Shown one piece after another: positions 40,890 through 49,654 of a stretch of 64,000 nucleotides of DNA. The notes beneath the pieces were generated by a model that made no database searches, was not told where the DNA came from, and saw only the letters and a list, made by a program, of their open reading frames with translations. The stretch comes from AC-32 sp963821495. GTDB taxonomy: Bacteria > Actinomycetota > Thermoleophilia > Gaiellales > Gaiellaceae. Numbering within the stretch: the first letter of the stretch is position 1; each line of letters starts with the position of its first letter. The stretch covers positions 434,001-498,000 of the forward strand of contig CAWGEA010000003.1 in the NCBI GenBank assembly GCA_963821495.1, given 5' to 3'. A program made the position numbers and the translations under genes.

Positions 40890-42416
40890 GTGGCGACGAA
40901 GCAGACCGAGGCGTCGCAGCAAGGGAACCCGCTCCTCGAAGGGCTCCAGCTCCGGCGCACGCCCGACCCGTGCGCCCTCGTCATCTTCGGCGCTTCCGGC
41001 GACCTCACCCGCCGCAAGCTCTTCCCAGCGCTCTACTCGCTCGCGCTGCGAGGCCTCCTGCCGGAGCGCTTCGGCGTCGTCGGAGCCGCCCGCAGCCCGG
41101 AGTCGGACGACGAGTTCCGCGAGCGGATGAAGCGCGCCGTCCAGGAGTTCGGGCGCGACGACTTCAAGGACGAGACCTGGGACTGGCTCGCCGAGGGAAT
41201 GCGGTACGTCTCGACCGACTTCGCGAACGAGAGCGGCGAGGACCAGGTGGTCAAGGCCCTGAACGAGCTCGACGAGCAGCGAGGCACTGCCGGCAACCGC
41301 GTCTACTACCTGGCCGTCCCGCCAGACGCGGTCGCGACGCTCGTGCGCGAGATCGGCGAGCGCCGCGCGGCCGGGGGCTGGACACGCGTGATCGTCGAGA
41401 AGCCCTTCGGCCGCGACCTCGCCTCCGCGCAGGCGCTGAATGCGGAGATCCAGAAGAACTTCACGGAGGACGAGATCTTCCGCATCGACCATTACCTCGG
41501 CAAGGAGACGGTCCAGAACCTGCTCGCGCTGCGCTTCGCAAACGGGATCTTCGAGCCGATCTGGAACCGGCAGTTCGTCGACCACGTGCAGATCACCGTC
41601 GCCGAGTCGATCGGGATCGAGGGTCGATCGGCGTTCTACGAGCAGGCCGGCGCGATCCGGGATGTCTTCCAGAACCACCTGCTCCAGCTCGTCGCGCTGA
41701 CCGCGATGGAGCCGCCGATCGACTTCACCGCCGAGTCGGTGCGCAACGAGAAGGTGAAGGTGCTGCGCTCGCTGCACACGCCCGGGCCGAAGCACGTCGT
41801 CCGCGGCCAGTACGGGCGCGGCCACATCGAGGGCGAGAAGGTGCCGGGCTACCGCGAGGAGGAGGGCGTCGGCGGCGACTCGAAGACCGAGACCTACGTC
41901 GCGGCGAAGCTCTACGTCGACAACTGGCGCTGGGCGGACACGCCGTTCTACATCCGCGCGGGCAAGCGGCTCGCGCGGCGCGAGACGACGATCGCGATCG
42001 AGTTCAAGCGTGCGCCGCACCCGCCCTTCGAGGTCATCGAGGACGGCGGGCTGCGTCCGAACGTGCTCGTCTGTCACATCCAGCCCGACGAGGGCGTCTC
42101 GCTCGAGTTCGCGGCCAAGGTGCCCGGCCAGGGGATGTCGCTGCGGACGGTGCACATGGACTTCCTGTACGGCGGCGCTTTCCGCACCGGGATCCCGGAG
42201 GCCTACGAGCGGCTGCTGCTCGACTGCCTGCTCGGGGACGCGACGCTGTTCACGCGCGCGGACGAGGTCGAGGAGCAGTGGTCGCTCGTCGACGCGATCA
42301 TCGCCTTCTGGCAGCGCGACCGACCCGCGTTCCCGAACTACGCGGCCGGCACGTGGGGCCCGGGCGCGGCCGAGGAGCTCCTGCGCCGGGACGGGCGGAT
42401 GTGGCGCCGGCACTAG
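40890..42416 (+). CDS. zwf: Glucose-6-phosphate 1-dehydrogenase
   Basis: First enzyme of the oxidative pentose phosphate pathway, 508 residues. The nucleotide-binding motif is VIFGASGDLTRRKLFPAL. The substrate loop is RIDHYLGKETVQNLLALRFAN, with the catalytic histidine; EKPFGRDLASA and the IRAGKRLARRET region are also conserved. It is followed by opcA in overlapping frames, the standard actinobacterial arrangement. Confidence 0.96.
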   Translation: MATKQTEASQQGNPLLEGLQLRRTPDPCALVIFGASGDLTRRKLFPALYSLALRGLLPERFGVVGAARSPESDDEFRERMKRAVQEFGRDDFKDETWDWLAEGMRYVSTDFANESGEDQVVKALNELDEQRGTAGNRVYYLAVPPDAVATLVREIGERRAAGGWTRVIVEKPFGRDLASAQALNAEIQKNFTEDEIFRIDHYLGKETVQNLLALRFANGIFEPIWNRQFVDHVQITVAESIGIEGRSAFYEQAGAIRDVFQNHLLQLVALTAMEPPIDFTAESVRNEKVKVLRSLHTPGPKHVVRGQYGRGHIEGEKVPGYREEEGVGGDSKTETYVAAKLYVDNWRWADTPFYIRAGKRLARRETTIAIEFKRAPHPPFEVIEDGGLRPNVLVCHIQPDEGVSLEFAAKVPGQGMSLRTVHMDFLYGGAFRTGIPEAYERLLLDCLLGDATLFTRADEVEEQWSLVDAIIAFWQRDRPAFPNYAAGTWGPGAAEELLRRDGRMWRRH

Positions 42417-43246
42417 CGTCCATCCCCGACATCGACCGGGAGCTCGCGCGGCTGCGCCTGGACGTCGAGAGCGGCGAGGCGTTCCAGCGCACGAGCGTGA
42501 TGACGCACATCGCCTGGGTTCCGGCCGAGTGGGTGGAGGCGGCCGAGGACGTGCTCGCCGGCCTCGGCGAGCGGCACCCGTCGCGGACGATCGTGCTCGT
42601 CCCGGACCCGGACGCCGAGGACGCGCTCGAGGGGAGCGTCGAGGTCGAGACCTTCCCTGCCGGCGGCCTGAGGCAGATCGCGGTCGAGACGATCCGCGTG
42701 CGGCTCTGCGGCTCACGGGCGGCGGCGCCGGCGAGCGTCGTCCAGCCGCTGCTGCTGCCCGACCTGCCCGTCTTCCTGCGCTGGCGCGGGTTGCCGCCGT
42801 TCGGCGAGGGGCCGTTCGAGGAGCTGGTGGACGTCGTCGACCGCCTGATCGTCGATTCGACGGAGTGGCCCGGCCTGCCCGGGCCGTACGCGCAGCTGGC
42901 CGGGATCTTCGAGCGCGTCGCCGTCTCCGACATCGCCTGGGCGCGCACCAGCCGCTGGCGGCCGCAGCTCGCCTCGCTCTGGCCCGGAATCGGCGGGGTC
43001 GAGCGGATCAAGGTACAGGGCACCCAGGCGCAGGCGTGCCTGCTCGCGGGCTGGCTGCGCTCGCGGCTCGGCCACGACGTCGTGCTCGAGCACGAGCCCT
43101 CGGACCGGCTGGTCGGCGTGGAGGTCGACGGGAAGCCGGCGCCCTTCCCACCCGGCGACCCACCGGATCCGGCCGACCTGCTGAGCGACGAGCTCGACCG
43201 CTTCTCCCGCGACCGGGTGTACGAGGAGGCGGTTCGCGCCGCATGA
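42401..43246 (+). CDS. opcA: Glucose-6-phosphate dehydrogenase assembly protein OpcA
   Basis: Protein of 281 residues that promotes assembly or redox activation of Zwf in Actinobacteria and cyanobacteria. It contains the family segment TSVMTHIAWVPAEW, a hydrophobic LLLPDLPVFLRWRG stretch and the C-terminal LWPGIGGVERIKVQGTQAQ. GTG 42401 overlaps the zwf coding region by 16 bases. A preceding ATG at 42399 is in the zwf frame. Confidence 0.9.
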   Translation: MAPALASIPDIDRELARLRLDVESGEAFQRTSVMTHIAWVPAEWVEAAEDVLAGLGERHPSRTIVLVPDPDAEDALEGSVEVETFPAGGLRQIAVETIRVRLCGSRAAAPASVVQPLLLPDLPVFLRWRGLPPFGEGPFEELVDVVDRLIVDSTEWPGLPGPYAQLAGIFERVAVSDIAWARTSRWRPQLASLWPGIGGVERIKVQGTQAQACLLAGWLRSRLGHDVVLEHEPSDRLVGVEVDGKPAPFPPGDPPDPADLLSDELDRFSRDRVYEEAVRAA

Positions 43247-43255
43247 TGTGACGTG

Positions 43256-43777
43256 ATGGGCAAACGGCGACGTATAGACGCCGTGACAACGGAATTCGCA
43301 GAGGCGGCGGAGCGCCACCTCGACGACGTCCACGCCTATCTCGTGTATCTGACCGGAGACAGAGGAACCGCCGAGGAGCTCACAGCCGAGACGTTCGCGC
43401 GGGCCTGCGAGCGCTGGCACCGCTTCGACCCGCGCCGGGGCGCGGCGCGCACCTGGCTCTGTCAGCTGGCCCGCTCGACCGCACTCGATCACTTCCGCGC
43501 CGAAGAGCGCCGGCGCCGCCGTGAGGGCCGCTACGCGGTCTCGGTGCGCGAGAGCGAGGAGCAGGCCTTCGGCGAGGGTCTGTCCCCCGCGCTCGAGGCC
43601 GCGCTGGCGCGGCTGTCGGCGGCCGAGCGCGAGGTCGTCGCGCTGCGCATCGTCCTGGAGCTGGACGGCGAGGCGGCTGCGCGCGTGCTCGGGATCAGCA
43701 CGACCGCGTGCTCGACGCGGCTCAGCCGCGCACTGGCCAAGTTGGAGAAGGAGGTGAGCGCCGGTGTCGCCGCTTGA
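43256..43777 (+). CDS. ECF-type RNA polymerase sigma factor
   Basis: Sigma-70 family protein of 173 residues. Region 2 covers about 15-80 (LDDVHAYLVYLTGDRGTAEELTAETFARA) and region 4 about 115-165 (LSAAEREVVALRIVLELDGEAAARVLGIS). ATG 43256 follows opcA by nine bases; a GTG three bases earlier is possible. It overlaps the DUF4349 gene by 14 bases. That protein carries a transmembrane helix directly after a short cytoplasmic N-terminus, so it may serve as the anti-sigma partner. Confidence 0.9.
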   Translation: MGKRRRIDAVTTEFAEAAERHLDDVHAYLVYLTGDRGTAEELTAETFARACERWHRFDPRRGAARTWLCQLARSTALDHFRAEERRRRREGRYAVSVRESEEQAFGEGLSPALEAALARLSAAEREVVALRIVLELDGEAAARVLGISTTACSTRLSRALAKLEKEVSAGVAA

Positions 43778-44789
43778 GCTGGTGGACGACCGCTTCGGCA
43801 AGCTCGCGGAGGAGCTGCGCGCCGCCCGGCCGATCCCGTCGGAGGCGCTGCATGACCGAGTCCATGCCCTCGGCGAGCCTGAGCCGAGCGCGCGGCGCTG
43901 GGCCTTCGGGTTGCACTCGCGTCGCGTCGTCCTGGCGGTCGCCTTCGCAGGTCTGGCCGCCTCGTTCGTCGCCGCCGGGCTGTCGGGTCTGCCGCACTCG
44001 AAGAGTCATGGCTCGGCGACGAGAAGCTTCCACCCGGTGCTTACGCCGAGAGCCCACGAGGCCGACGACAACGCCGCGAGCGGCCGCGCGCTCAAGGCGT
44101 TGCCGCAGGCGTCGAAGTCTGCTGGGACGTACTCGAACTTCGCGCCCGTCGCCGGTCGCCTCCAGCGCTACGAGGCGACGTTGCGCCTCCGGGTGAAGAA
44201 CGTCGACGCGCTGTCGAGTGCCTCGAAGCAGGCGATGAGCCTCACGCGCAGGCTCGGCGGCTACGTCTCATCGGTGCAGTACTCGACCCGGGGCGGCAAG
44301 CGCGGCGGCGCGACCCTCGTGCTCCGGGTGCCGGTCGGCAACGTGCAGGCCGCGCTCGCCGGCCTGACCAGTCTCGGCACGATCCTGCAGCAGCAGACGG
44401 GAATCCTCGACGTGACCAGGCGCGTCGACCGGGAAGCGCAGCAGATCGCGAAGCTCGAGGGCGAACTCAAGACCGCGGGCCCGAGCGAGGCGCCGGGCAT
44501 CCGTCACCGGCTCCAGACGCTGCGCGCCAAGCACGCGCGCCTGCTCAAGAGCGCCCGCCTCGCGCGGATCACGCTCTCGCTGACGACGCCTGCGCGCCAG
44601 GCCGCGGCGGCGCCGACGCGGTTCGACCGCACGCTCGACGACGCGGGCGCGGTGCTCCTGCGCGAGCTCGAGATCCTGCTCTACGCGCTCGTCGTCGCGG
44701 GCCCGCTGCTGCTGCTCGGCGGTGCGGGGATCGCGGCAGCACGTGGAGCGCGCCGCCGCGGCGACCGGCGCCTGCTCGAGCGCGTGTGA
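43764..44789 (+). CDS. DUF4349 membrane protein, possible anti-sigma partner
   Basis: Protein of 341 residues. A 45-residue cytoplasmic N-terminus precedes a transmembrane helix (VVLAVAFAGLAASFVAAGLSG). The extracytoplasmic part is a DUF4349 domain: LRVKNVDALSSASKQAMSLTRRLGGYV, then ATLVLRVPVGNVQAALAGL and a coiled-coil segment IAKLEGELKTAG. A second helix near the C-terminus (ILLYALVVAGPLLLLGGAGI) returns to the cytoplasm. It is encoded in overlap with the ECF sigma factor, the usual sigma/anti-sigma layout, but it has no recognisable zinc-binding anti-sigma motif. Confidence 0.85.
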   Translation: MSPLELVDDRFGKLAEELRAARPIPSEALHDRVHALGEPEPSARRWAFGLHSRRVVLAVAFAGLAASFVAAGLSGLPHSKSHGSATRSFHPVLTPRAHEADDNAASGRALKALPQASKSAGTYSNFAPVAGRLQRYEATLRLRVKNVDALSSASKQAMSLTRRLGGYVSSVQYSTRGGKRGGATLVLRVPVGNVQAALAGLTSLGTILQQQTGILDVTRRVDREAQQIAKLEGELKTAGPSEAPGIRHRLQTLRAKHARLLKSARLARITLSLTTPARQAAAAPTRFDRTLDDAGAVLLRELEILLYALVVAGPLLLLGGAGIAAARGARRRGDRRLLERV

Positions 44790-45355
44790 TGCGGCCGGCG
44801 CTCGTCGCGTTGGTGATGCTCGTCGTGGCCGGCTGCGGCGCAGCGCCGCGACAAACGCAACGGCCCGCGGCCGACGTGCAGTGGCCGCCCGTCGCCGAGG
44901 CCGCACGGACGCAGTGGTACCGCGGCGTCGAGAGCGCCGCCGCGGAACCGATCACGCTGAACCAAAGCGAGCTCGAGGCCGCGCTCGAAGACAGTGCGGC
45001 CGCGGCGGGCGTCGCGCTCGTGCGCACCCACTACCTGCCGCTGCTCGGCGGCACGGCCGAGCTCGTCGTGCAACCGGGCGATCCCGTGCGCTTCGCCGAG
45101 GAAGCGGGCGCGCACCTCGCGACGGTCGTCGGGCCGCTCGGCCGCGACAACCGGCCGTATCTCGTGACGGTCGTCGACGCGCAGGGGAGCCCGCTGCTGG
45201 TGCTCGGCTGGACGCCCGACCTCTGCGGCGGGCTCGGCGAGGGCGTCGGCTGGCAGGCGCCCGGAATCCGCTCGAGCGCGATCGTGGGCCAGGTCCAGAC
45301 GCGGGACGACTCCCGCACCCTGCCCGCAGCCGCTGTCGCTAGCGAACGACCCTGA
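44789..45355 (+). CDS. Putative lipoprotein
   Basis: Protein of 188 residues with a lipobox (VMLVVAGC, cysteine near residue 17). The mature region has no recognised domain. It includes a hydrophobic core LPLLGGTAELVVQPGD and a cysteine in DLCGGLGEG. ATG 44789 overlaps the DUF4349 stop. It is the third gene of the sigma-factor operon and overlaps the convergent secreted gene by 17 bases. Confidence 0.75.
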   Translation: MRPALVALVMLVVAGCGAAPRQTQRPAADVQWPPVAEAARTQWYRGVESAAAEPITLNQSELEAALEDSAAAAGVALVRTHYLPLLGGTAELVVQPGDPVRFAEEAGAHLATVVGPLGRDNRPYLVTVVDAQGSPLLVLGWTPDLCGGLGEGVGWQAPGIRSSAIVGQVQTRDDSRTLPAAAVASERP

Positions 45356-47174
45356 AGCGCGGCTTCGTGACCACGACCCGCACCGGGTCGGACCACGACA
45401 TCTGCGGCTTCGAGCCCGTCATCAGGTAGTCGAGCCCGCGCACGCGGTAGTACCACGAGCCCGGCGTGAGCGGTAGCGAGATCGAGGTGCCCCACGCAAG
45501 CTTCGAGCCCGCCTCGCGCCAGGGGTAGAGCTTGCGGCTCCACTGCACCTCGAACTGGTCGGCGCCCGCGACCGGCTTCCAGGCGACCAGCGGATGCCCG
45601 TAGAACTTCGGCGCCGCGGTCGTCGCCGACACGAGCTTGCCGTAAGGAGAGAGGCCCGAGGCGTACGGAGCGGCCTGACCGGTCACGACCGGCTCGCTCG
45701 TCTTCGCGAAGGCCAGTCGCCGGCCGGCGGCGCAGGCGTCCTGCGTCAGCTCCGCGTCCTGGTAGGTGATGGCGCTGCCCTGTCGGACGACCGCCTCACC
45801 CGACGCGTGGGCCGCGGTGAGCCCGGAGGCCAGCGTGATCACGTTGCCGGCCACGCTCTGGACGACCGCGATCTCCGAGGCGCCGATCCGCAGCGAGTCG
45901 CCGGCGACGAGCCCCGTGGCGTTCGCGACGGTGAGCGTCGTGTCTCCGGCGAGCGCGGCGAGCGTGAGCGTCGTCGAGAGGTCGGCCTGCCTGACCATGT
46001 TCACCGGCATCACCGTCCAGTAGTAGCGCCCGCCGGCCCAGTTGCTGTCCCAGAGGTCGACCTTGGCCCCGCTGACGACCTGGCCCGGCAGCAGTCCGGT
46101 CTGGCCGCCGCTCGGCGGGCCGGCCGCGACGTCCAGCTCGTTCGTCTTCACCTGGATGTGCTCGAAGGTGAACGAGTCCGGCTCGTGGCCGTCGGCCAGG
46201 AAGACGGTGCGGTCGGCCGCCACGCCAGCGATGTCGGTGGGCATCGCGAGTGGGCCCGTCGGCCGCGCCGCGTAGGCGGGGGCGCCGGTGATCGCGCCAC
46301 GGAAGACGGCGTTCAGGCAGTCCTCGTCGGTGAAGACCTCGACGCGGTACAGCTCGTCGGTCGCGTTCCAGATCGACGTGTTGCCCTGGTACACGAAGGA
46401 CGGCATCACCTCGTGCGCGTTCGTGTGCGTCGCGTCCGAGACCACGTTCGAGACGGTCTTGAGCGCCTTCAGCGGACCGGTGGCGAACGGCGGGTTGACG
46501 CTCGTGTAGAGCGGGCTCCAGGGGCCGTACGAGACGGACGGGATCCCGTTTTCGGCCTGGCCGTAGAGCCAGCGGACCGGTCGCACACGCCAGTGCACGG
46601 CGCTCGTGAAGGGCGCGCCCTGGTGAAAGCTGTAGTACTCGCGCTCGTCGGCCATGTTCGAGCGGGTCGTGAACCACTTGCCGGCATCGACGAGCCAGAC
46701 CATGTAGGCGTTCGCGCCCGGCACGGTGCTCCAGCGCAGCAGGCCGGGGTAGGCCGGCGTCAGCGGCGCGGGCACGGCCGACCAGCGCATGTTGAAGCCG
46801 AACGGCGCGCTCCAGGCGGTCACGCCCTTGCGCGTCACCGCTCGCACGTGCGCGTAGAGCGAGTACGGGTTGCCGGTCATCCACGGAAGCGAGATCGGGA
46901 CCGACACCGCCGGGGTGGCGAGACCCTTCGCCGACCACACGGTGCCGCTGTCCGAAAACGTCTTGCTGGTCGAGAGCTCGAACTGGTAGGCCTTCGCGCC
47001 CGCAGCCGGGTTCCAGGCGAACGACGGCGTGCGCGAGAAGGTGTGCACGACCGGCTCGTCGGCCCGTAGGGCGAACGCGTGCAGGTTCGTCGGTCTCGCC
47101 GCCAGCGCCTGGCCTGCAGGCGCGGCCACCGCGAGCGCGGCTACGAACGCGACTGCGAGACGGGCGCAGGCCAT
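45339..47174 (-). CDS. Large secreted protein with fibronectin-like repeats
   Basis: Exported protein of 611 residues. The signal peptide is residues 1-27 (ARLAVAFVAALAVAAPAGQALA). The mature protein has at least three beta-sandwich units recognisable by repeated patterns TPSFAWNPAAGAKAYQFELS, LLRWSTVPGANAYMVWL and LVAWKPVAGADQFEVQWS, each followed by a YYRVR/HWRVRP strand. Between units 2 and 3 is a segment TTLTVANATGLVAGDSLRIG typical of viral or phage-like surface domains. Probably an adhesin or cell-surface sugar-binding protein; no catalytic site seen. Confidence 0.8.
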   Translation of the reverse strand: MACARLAVAFVAALAVAAPAGQALAARPTNLHAFALRADEPVVHTFSRTPSFAWNPAAGAKAYQFELSTSKTFSDSGTVWSAKGLATPAVSVPISLPWMTGNPYSLYAHVRAVTRKGVTAWSAPFGFNMRWSAVPAPLTPAYPGLLRWSTVPGANAYMVWLVDAGKWFTTRSNMADEREYYSFHQGAPFTSAVHWRVRPVRWLYGQAENGIPSVSYGPWSPLYTSVNPPFATGPLKALKTVSNVVSDATHTNAHEVMPSFVYQGNTSIWNATDELYRVEVFTDEDCLNAVFRGAITGAPAYAARPTGPLAMPTDIAGVAADRTVFLADGHEPDSFTFEHIQVKTNELDVAAGPPSGGQTGLLPGQVVSGAKVDLWDSNWAGGRYYWTVMPVNMVRQADLSTTLTLAALAGDTTLTVANATGLVAGDSLRIGASEIAVVQSVAGNVITLASGLTAAHASGEAVVRQGSAITYQDAELTQDACAAGRRLAFAKTSEPVVTGQAAPYASGLSPYGKLVSATTAAPKFYGHPLVAWKPVAGADQFEVQWSRKLYPWREAGSKLAWGTSISLPLTPGSWYYRVRGLDYLMTGSKPQMSWSDPVRVVVTKPRFRVVR

Positions 47175-47229
47175 CACGAGGAGTTGTCGGCAGGCCCGGG
47201 GGCGGCGGGCCTCCCTCGTTCGAGTGACG

Positions 47230-48351
47230 TCAATCGAGGGAGAGCGCCCGCTCGAGCGCCGCAGCGGCGCCGAGCACGAGCGCGTCTTGCCCCGGCGGCG
47301 CGGCGAGCTGTACCGAGGCGGGCAGGCCGTCCTCCGCGGGCCCGCATGGCAGCGCCACCGCCGGCCACCCGACGGCGTTCAGCGGGAACGTCAGCTTCGT
47401 CAGGCGGCCACGCAGCTCGAGCTCGTCGGCAGGGGCGCGCGGCGCCACGCACTCGAGGGCCGGCGTCAGCACGAGGTCGACGCCGGCTGCGGCCTCCGCG
47501 AGCTGCTCCCGGTAGCGCTCGCGCCGCTCCACGGCGCGGTCGTACTCGGCGTCGGTGACCGCGAGGCACCACTCGATCTTCGGGCGCACGTTCTCGCCGT
47601 ACGCGTCCGCGTGCTCGGCGAAGAGCTCGCGGTGGACGTCCGCGACCTCGCGGCTGAAACTGTCGTAGATGCCCTCGGGGAGCGGCAGCTCGAGGTGCCG
47701 CCGGCGGAGAAAGCGCCCGGCCGCCTCCTCGACGCGCTCCCGCACGAGCGGGTCTGCGAGCTCCGTCCAACCGATGCCGATCTCCACCTCCTCGAGCTCG
47801 ACCGGCCGAGGCTCGAATCCCGGCGCGAGCACTTCCAGCATCCGCTCGCAGGTCGCGACCTCGCGCGCCATCGGGCCGACGTGATCGTAGCTCGGCGCAA
47901 GTGGGAAGCAGCCGTCGGCGGGCACGAGCCCCCAGGTCGGCTTGAAGCCGACGACGCCGCAGCAGGCTGCGGGGATCCGGACCGAGCCGCCCGAGTCGCT
48001 CCCGAGCGCCGCCTCGGCGAGCCCCGCGGCGAGTGCGGCCGCCGACCCCCCGCTCGACCCGCCGGCGAGCCGTCCCGGGTAGCGCGGGTTCGGGACGGTG
48101 CCGAAATGCTCATTCTCCGAGGTCGTGCCGAAGGCGAACTCGTGCAGGTTCGTCTTGCCGACGTTCGCGTAGCCGGCCGCCTCGAGCCGGCGTACGGCCT
48201 CCGCGGTCTGCGTCGGAACGTGCTCGGCGAACAGGATCGACCCGTACGTCGTCACCAGGCCGGCCGTGTCGAAGAGGTCCTTGACCGCGAGTGGGATTCC
48301 CTCGCCGGGAGCCTCCGGGCGGGCGAGGAAGATCCCCTCGAGCTCGCTCAG
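47230..48351 (-). CDS. Amidase-signature family hydrolase with probable CTG start
   Basis: Amidase of about 373 residues. The Ser-cisSer-Lys triad is complete: Lys24 in IPLAVKDLFDTAG, cis-Ser in GGSSGGSAAAL and nucleophile Ser in GSDSGGSVRIPA. The usual N-terminal helical region (about 60 residues before the Lys) is nearly absent. No ATG, GTG or TTG exists between the preceding stop and the catalytic Lys. The only near start is CTG at 48351, which overlaps the upstream stop as CTGA. Substrate unknown; relatives include Glu-tRNA and urea/amide hydrolases, and the missing region argues against GatA. Confidence 0.82.
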   Translation of the reverse strand: MSELEGIFLARPEAPGEGIPLAVKDLFDTAGLVTTYGSILFAEHVPTQTAEAVRRLEAAGYANVGKTNLHEFAFGTTSENEHFGTVPNPRYPGRLAGGSSGGSAAALAAGLAEAALGSDSGGSVRIPAACCGVVGFKPTWGLVPADGCFPLAPSYDHVGPMAREVATCERMLEVLAPGFEPRPVELEEVEIGIGWTELADPLVRERVEEAAGRFLRRRHLELPLPEGIYDSFSREVADVHRELFAEHADAYGENVRPKIEWCLAVTDAEYDRAVERRERYREQLAEAAAGVDLVLTPALECVAPRAPADELELRGRLTKLTFPLNAVGWPAVALPCGPAEDGLPASVQLAAPPGQDALVLGAAAALERALSLD

Positions 48352-48464
48352 AAGACAGCCAGGTAGATGAACGCCGCCGCGAAGGAGAGGACGAGCAGGA
48401 GCAGGAAGAGCCCGAACAGCATCAGGCCGAGGATCATGTTCCCGCGTTCGTCGTGCGCGTTCAT
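48348..48464 (-). CDS. 38-residue membrane microprotein of the cytochrome oxidase operon
   Basis: A tiny protein with a charged start (MNAHDERGN) and one or two hydrophobic segments (LFGLFLLLLVLSFAAAFIYL) filling the rest. Its ATG overlaps the ctaB stop (TGATG) and its stop overlaps the amidase CTG. It could be a small oxidase subunit comparable to the CtaF/CoxIV microproteins of other Gram-positives. No homology can be asserted at this length. Confidence 0.6.
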   Translation of the reverse strand: MNAHDERGNMILGLMLFGLFLLLLVLSFAAAFIYLAVF

Positions 48465-49654
48465 CAGAGGAGCGGGTCGACCGCCAGGGCGGCGAAGAGA
48501 AGGGCGAGGTAGAGAAGCGAGTAGCGGAAGAGCGCGCCGGCGCGGGCGGTCGTCGTCTCACGGCGCAGCCGCCACGCGAGCCGCAGGAAGAGCGCGCCCA
48601 GGAGCAGCGCCGCGGCGAGGTAGAGCGCACCGGCCGTGTGCCAGGCGAACGGCAGCAGCGTGACCCCGACGAGCACGAGCGAGTACCAGACGATCTGCCT
48701 CGCGGTCTCGTCGTCCCCGCGCACGACCGGCAGCATCGGCACGCGCGCGGCAGCGTAGTCGCGCTTGATCACGAGCGCGAGCGCCCAGAAGTGGGGCGGC
48801 GTCCAGAAGAACACGATCAGGAACAGGAACAGCGCGGGCAGGGTCAGATTGCCGGTCGCGGCGGCCCAGCCGACGAGCGGCGGCACCGCCCCGGCCGCGC
48901 CGCCGATGACGATGTTCTGCGGCGTCGAGCGCTTCAGCCAGCGCGTGTAGACGAGCACGTAGAAGAGGTTCCCGACGAGCGCGAGCACGGCCGTCAGCAC
49001 GTTCACGAGCGAGGCCAGCAGCACGAACGAGAACGCGCTCAACGTCAGGCCGAACTCGAGCGCCCGCGCGGGGGTCACCCGCTCCTCCGCGACCGGCCGG
49101 TGGCCGGTTCGGCGCATCAGCCGGTCGAGGTCGCGGTCGAGCACGTGGTTGAGCGCGCTGGCCCCGCCGCAGGCGAGCGCGAGGCCGACCATCGTCACGG
49201 CGAGGTCGTCCAGCGCCGGAACGCCCTGTGCGCCGACGAACATCCCCGCCGCGCCGGTCAGCAGCAGCAGCGTCATGATCCGCGGCTTGGTCAGCGTCAC
49301 GTAGTCGCGCCACGACGCGGAGGCGACCGGCTCGCCGCGGAAGGTCTGCGCCGCCGCCACGAGCGCGGTCGCGAGCGAGAGCCCCGCGAGGGCGAGGTGG
49401 GCCGGCCTGGGGGTGACGAGCGCGGCGGCGCAGAACGCAAAGAGCGCTGCGAGCGAGGCGGGCAGCAGGCGACGGTGAGCGACCCAGGCCGTGGCGACGA
49501 GCGCCGCGAGCGGCGGCAGCGCGAGCGCGGAGAGCCCGCGGTGCGCGGCGCCGAGCTCGAGCGCCCCGGTGACGACCGCCGCCGTGCACGCGGCCGCGGC
49601 AGCGAGCGCGGTCAGCCGCAGCCAGGCTCCGGCAGCGGCGTCCGCCCTAGGCAC
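48464..49654 (-). CDS. ctaB: Protoheme IX farnesyltransferase (heme O synthase) with extra N-terminal membrane domain
   Basis: UbiA-family prenyltransferase of 396 residues. The catalytic domain is about 115-396 with the two Asp-rich motifs NHVLDRDLDRLMRRT and KRDYAAARVPMLPVV. Residues 1-110 form an additional region with about four hydrophobic segments, including GAAHRGLSALALPPLAAL, which resembles the haem-binding half of CtaA. The fusion looks like a truncated CtaA-CtaB. It overlaps ctaD upstream by eight bases. Confidence 0.9.
   Translation of the reverse strand: MPRADAAAGAWLRLTALAAAAACTAAVVTGALELGAAHRGLSALALPPLAALVATAWVAHRRLLPASLAALFAFCAAALVTPRPAHLALAGLSLATALVAAAQTFRGEPVASASWRDYVTLTKPRIMTLLLLTGAAGMFVGAQGVPALDDLAVTMVGLALACGGASALNHVLDRDLDRLMRRTGHRPVAEERVTPARALEFGLTLSAFSFVLLASLVNVLTAVLALVGNLFYVLVYTRWLKRSTPQNIVIGGAAGAVPPLVGWAAATGNLTLPALFLFLIVFFWTPPHFWALALVIKRDYAAARVPMLPVVRGDDETARQIVWYSLVLVGVTLLPFAWHTAGALYLAAALLLGALFLRLAWRLRRETTTARAGALFRYSLLYLALLFAALAVDPLL

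Noticed and set aside
47800..47840. GGCTCGAATCC-like string resembling a tRNA T-arm
   Set aside because: It lies inside the amidase coding frame and no cloverleaf can be drawn around it. No convincing tRNA was found anywhere in the window.
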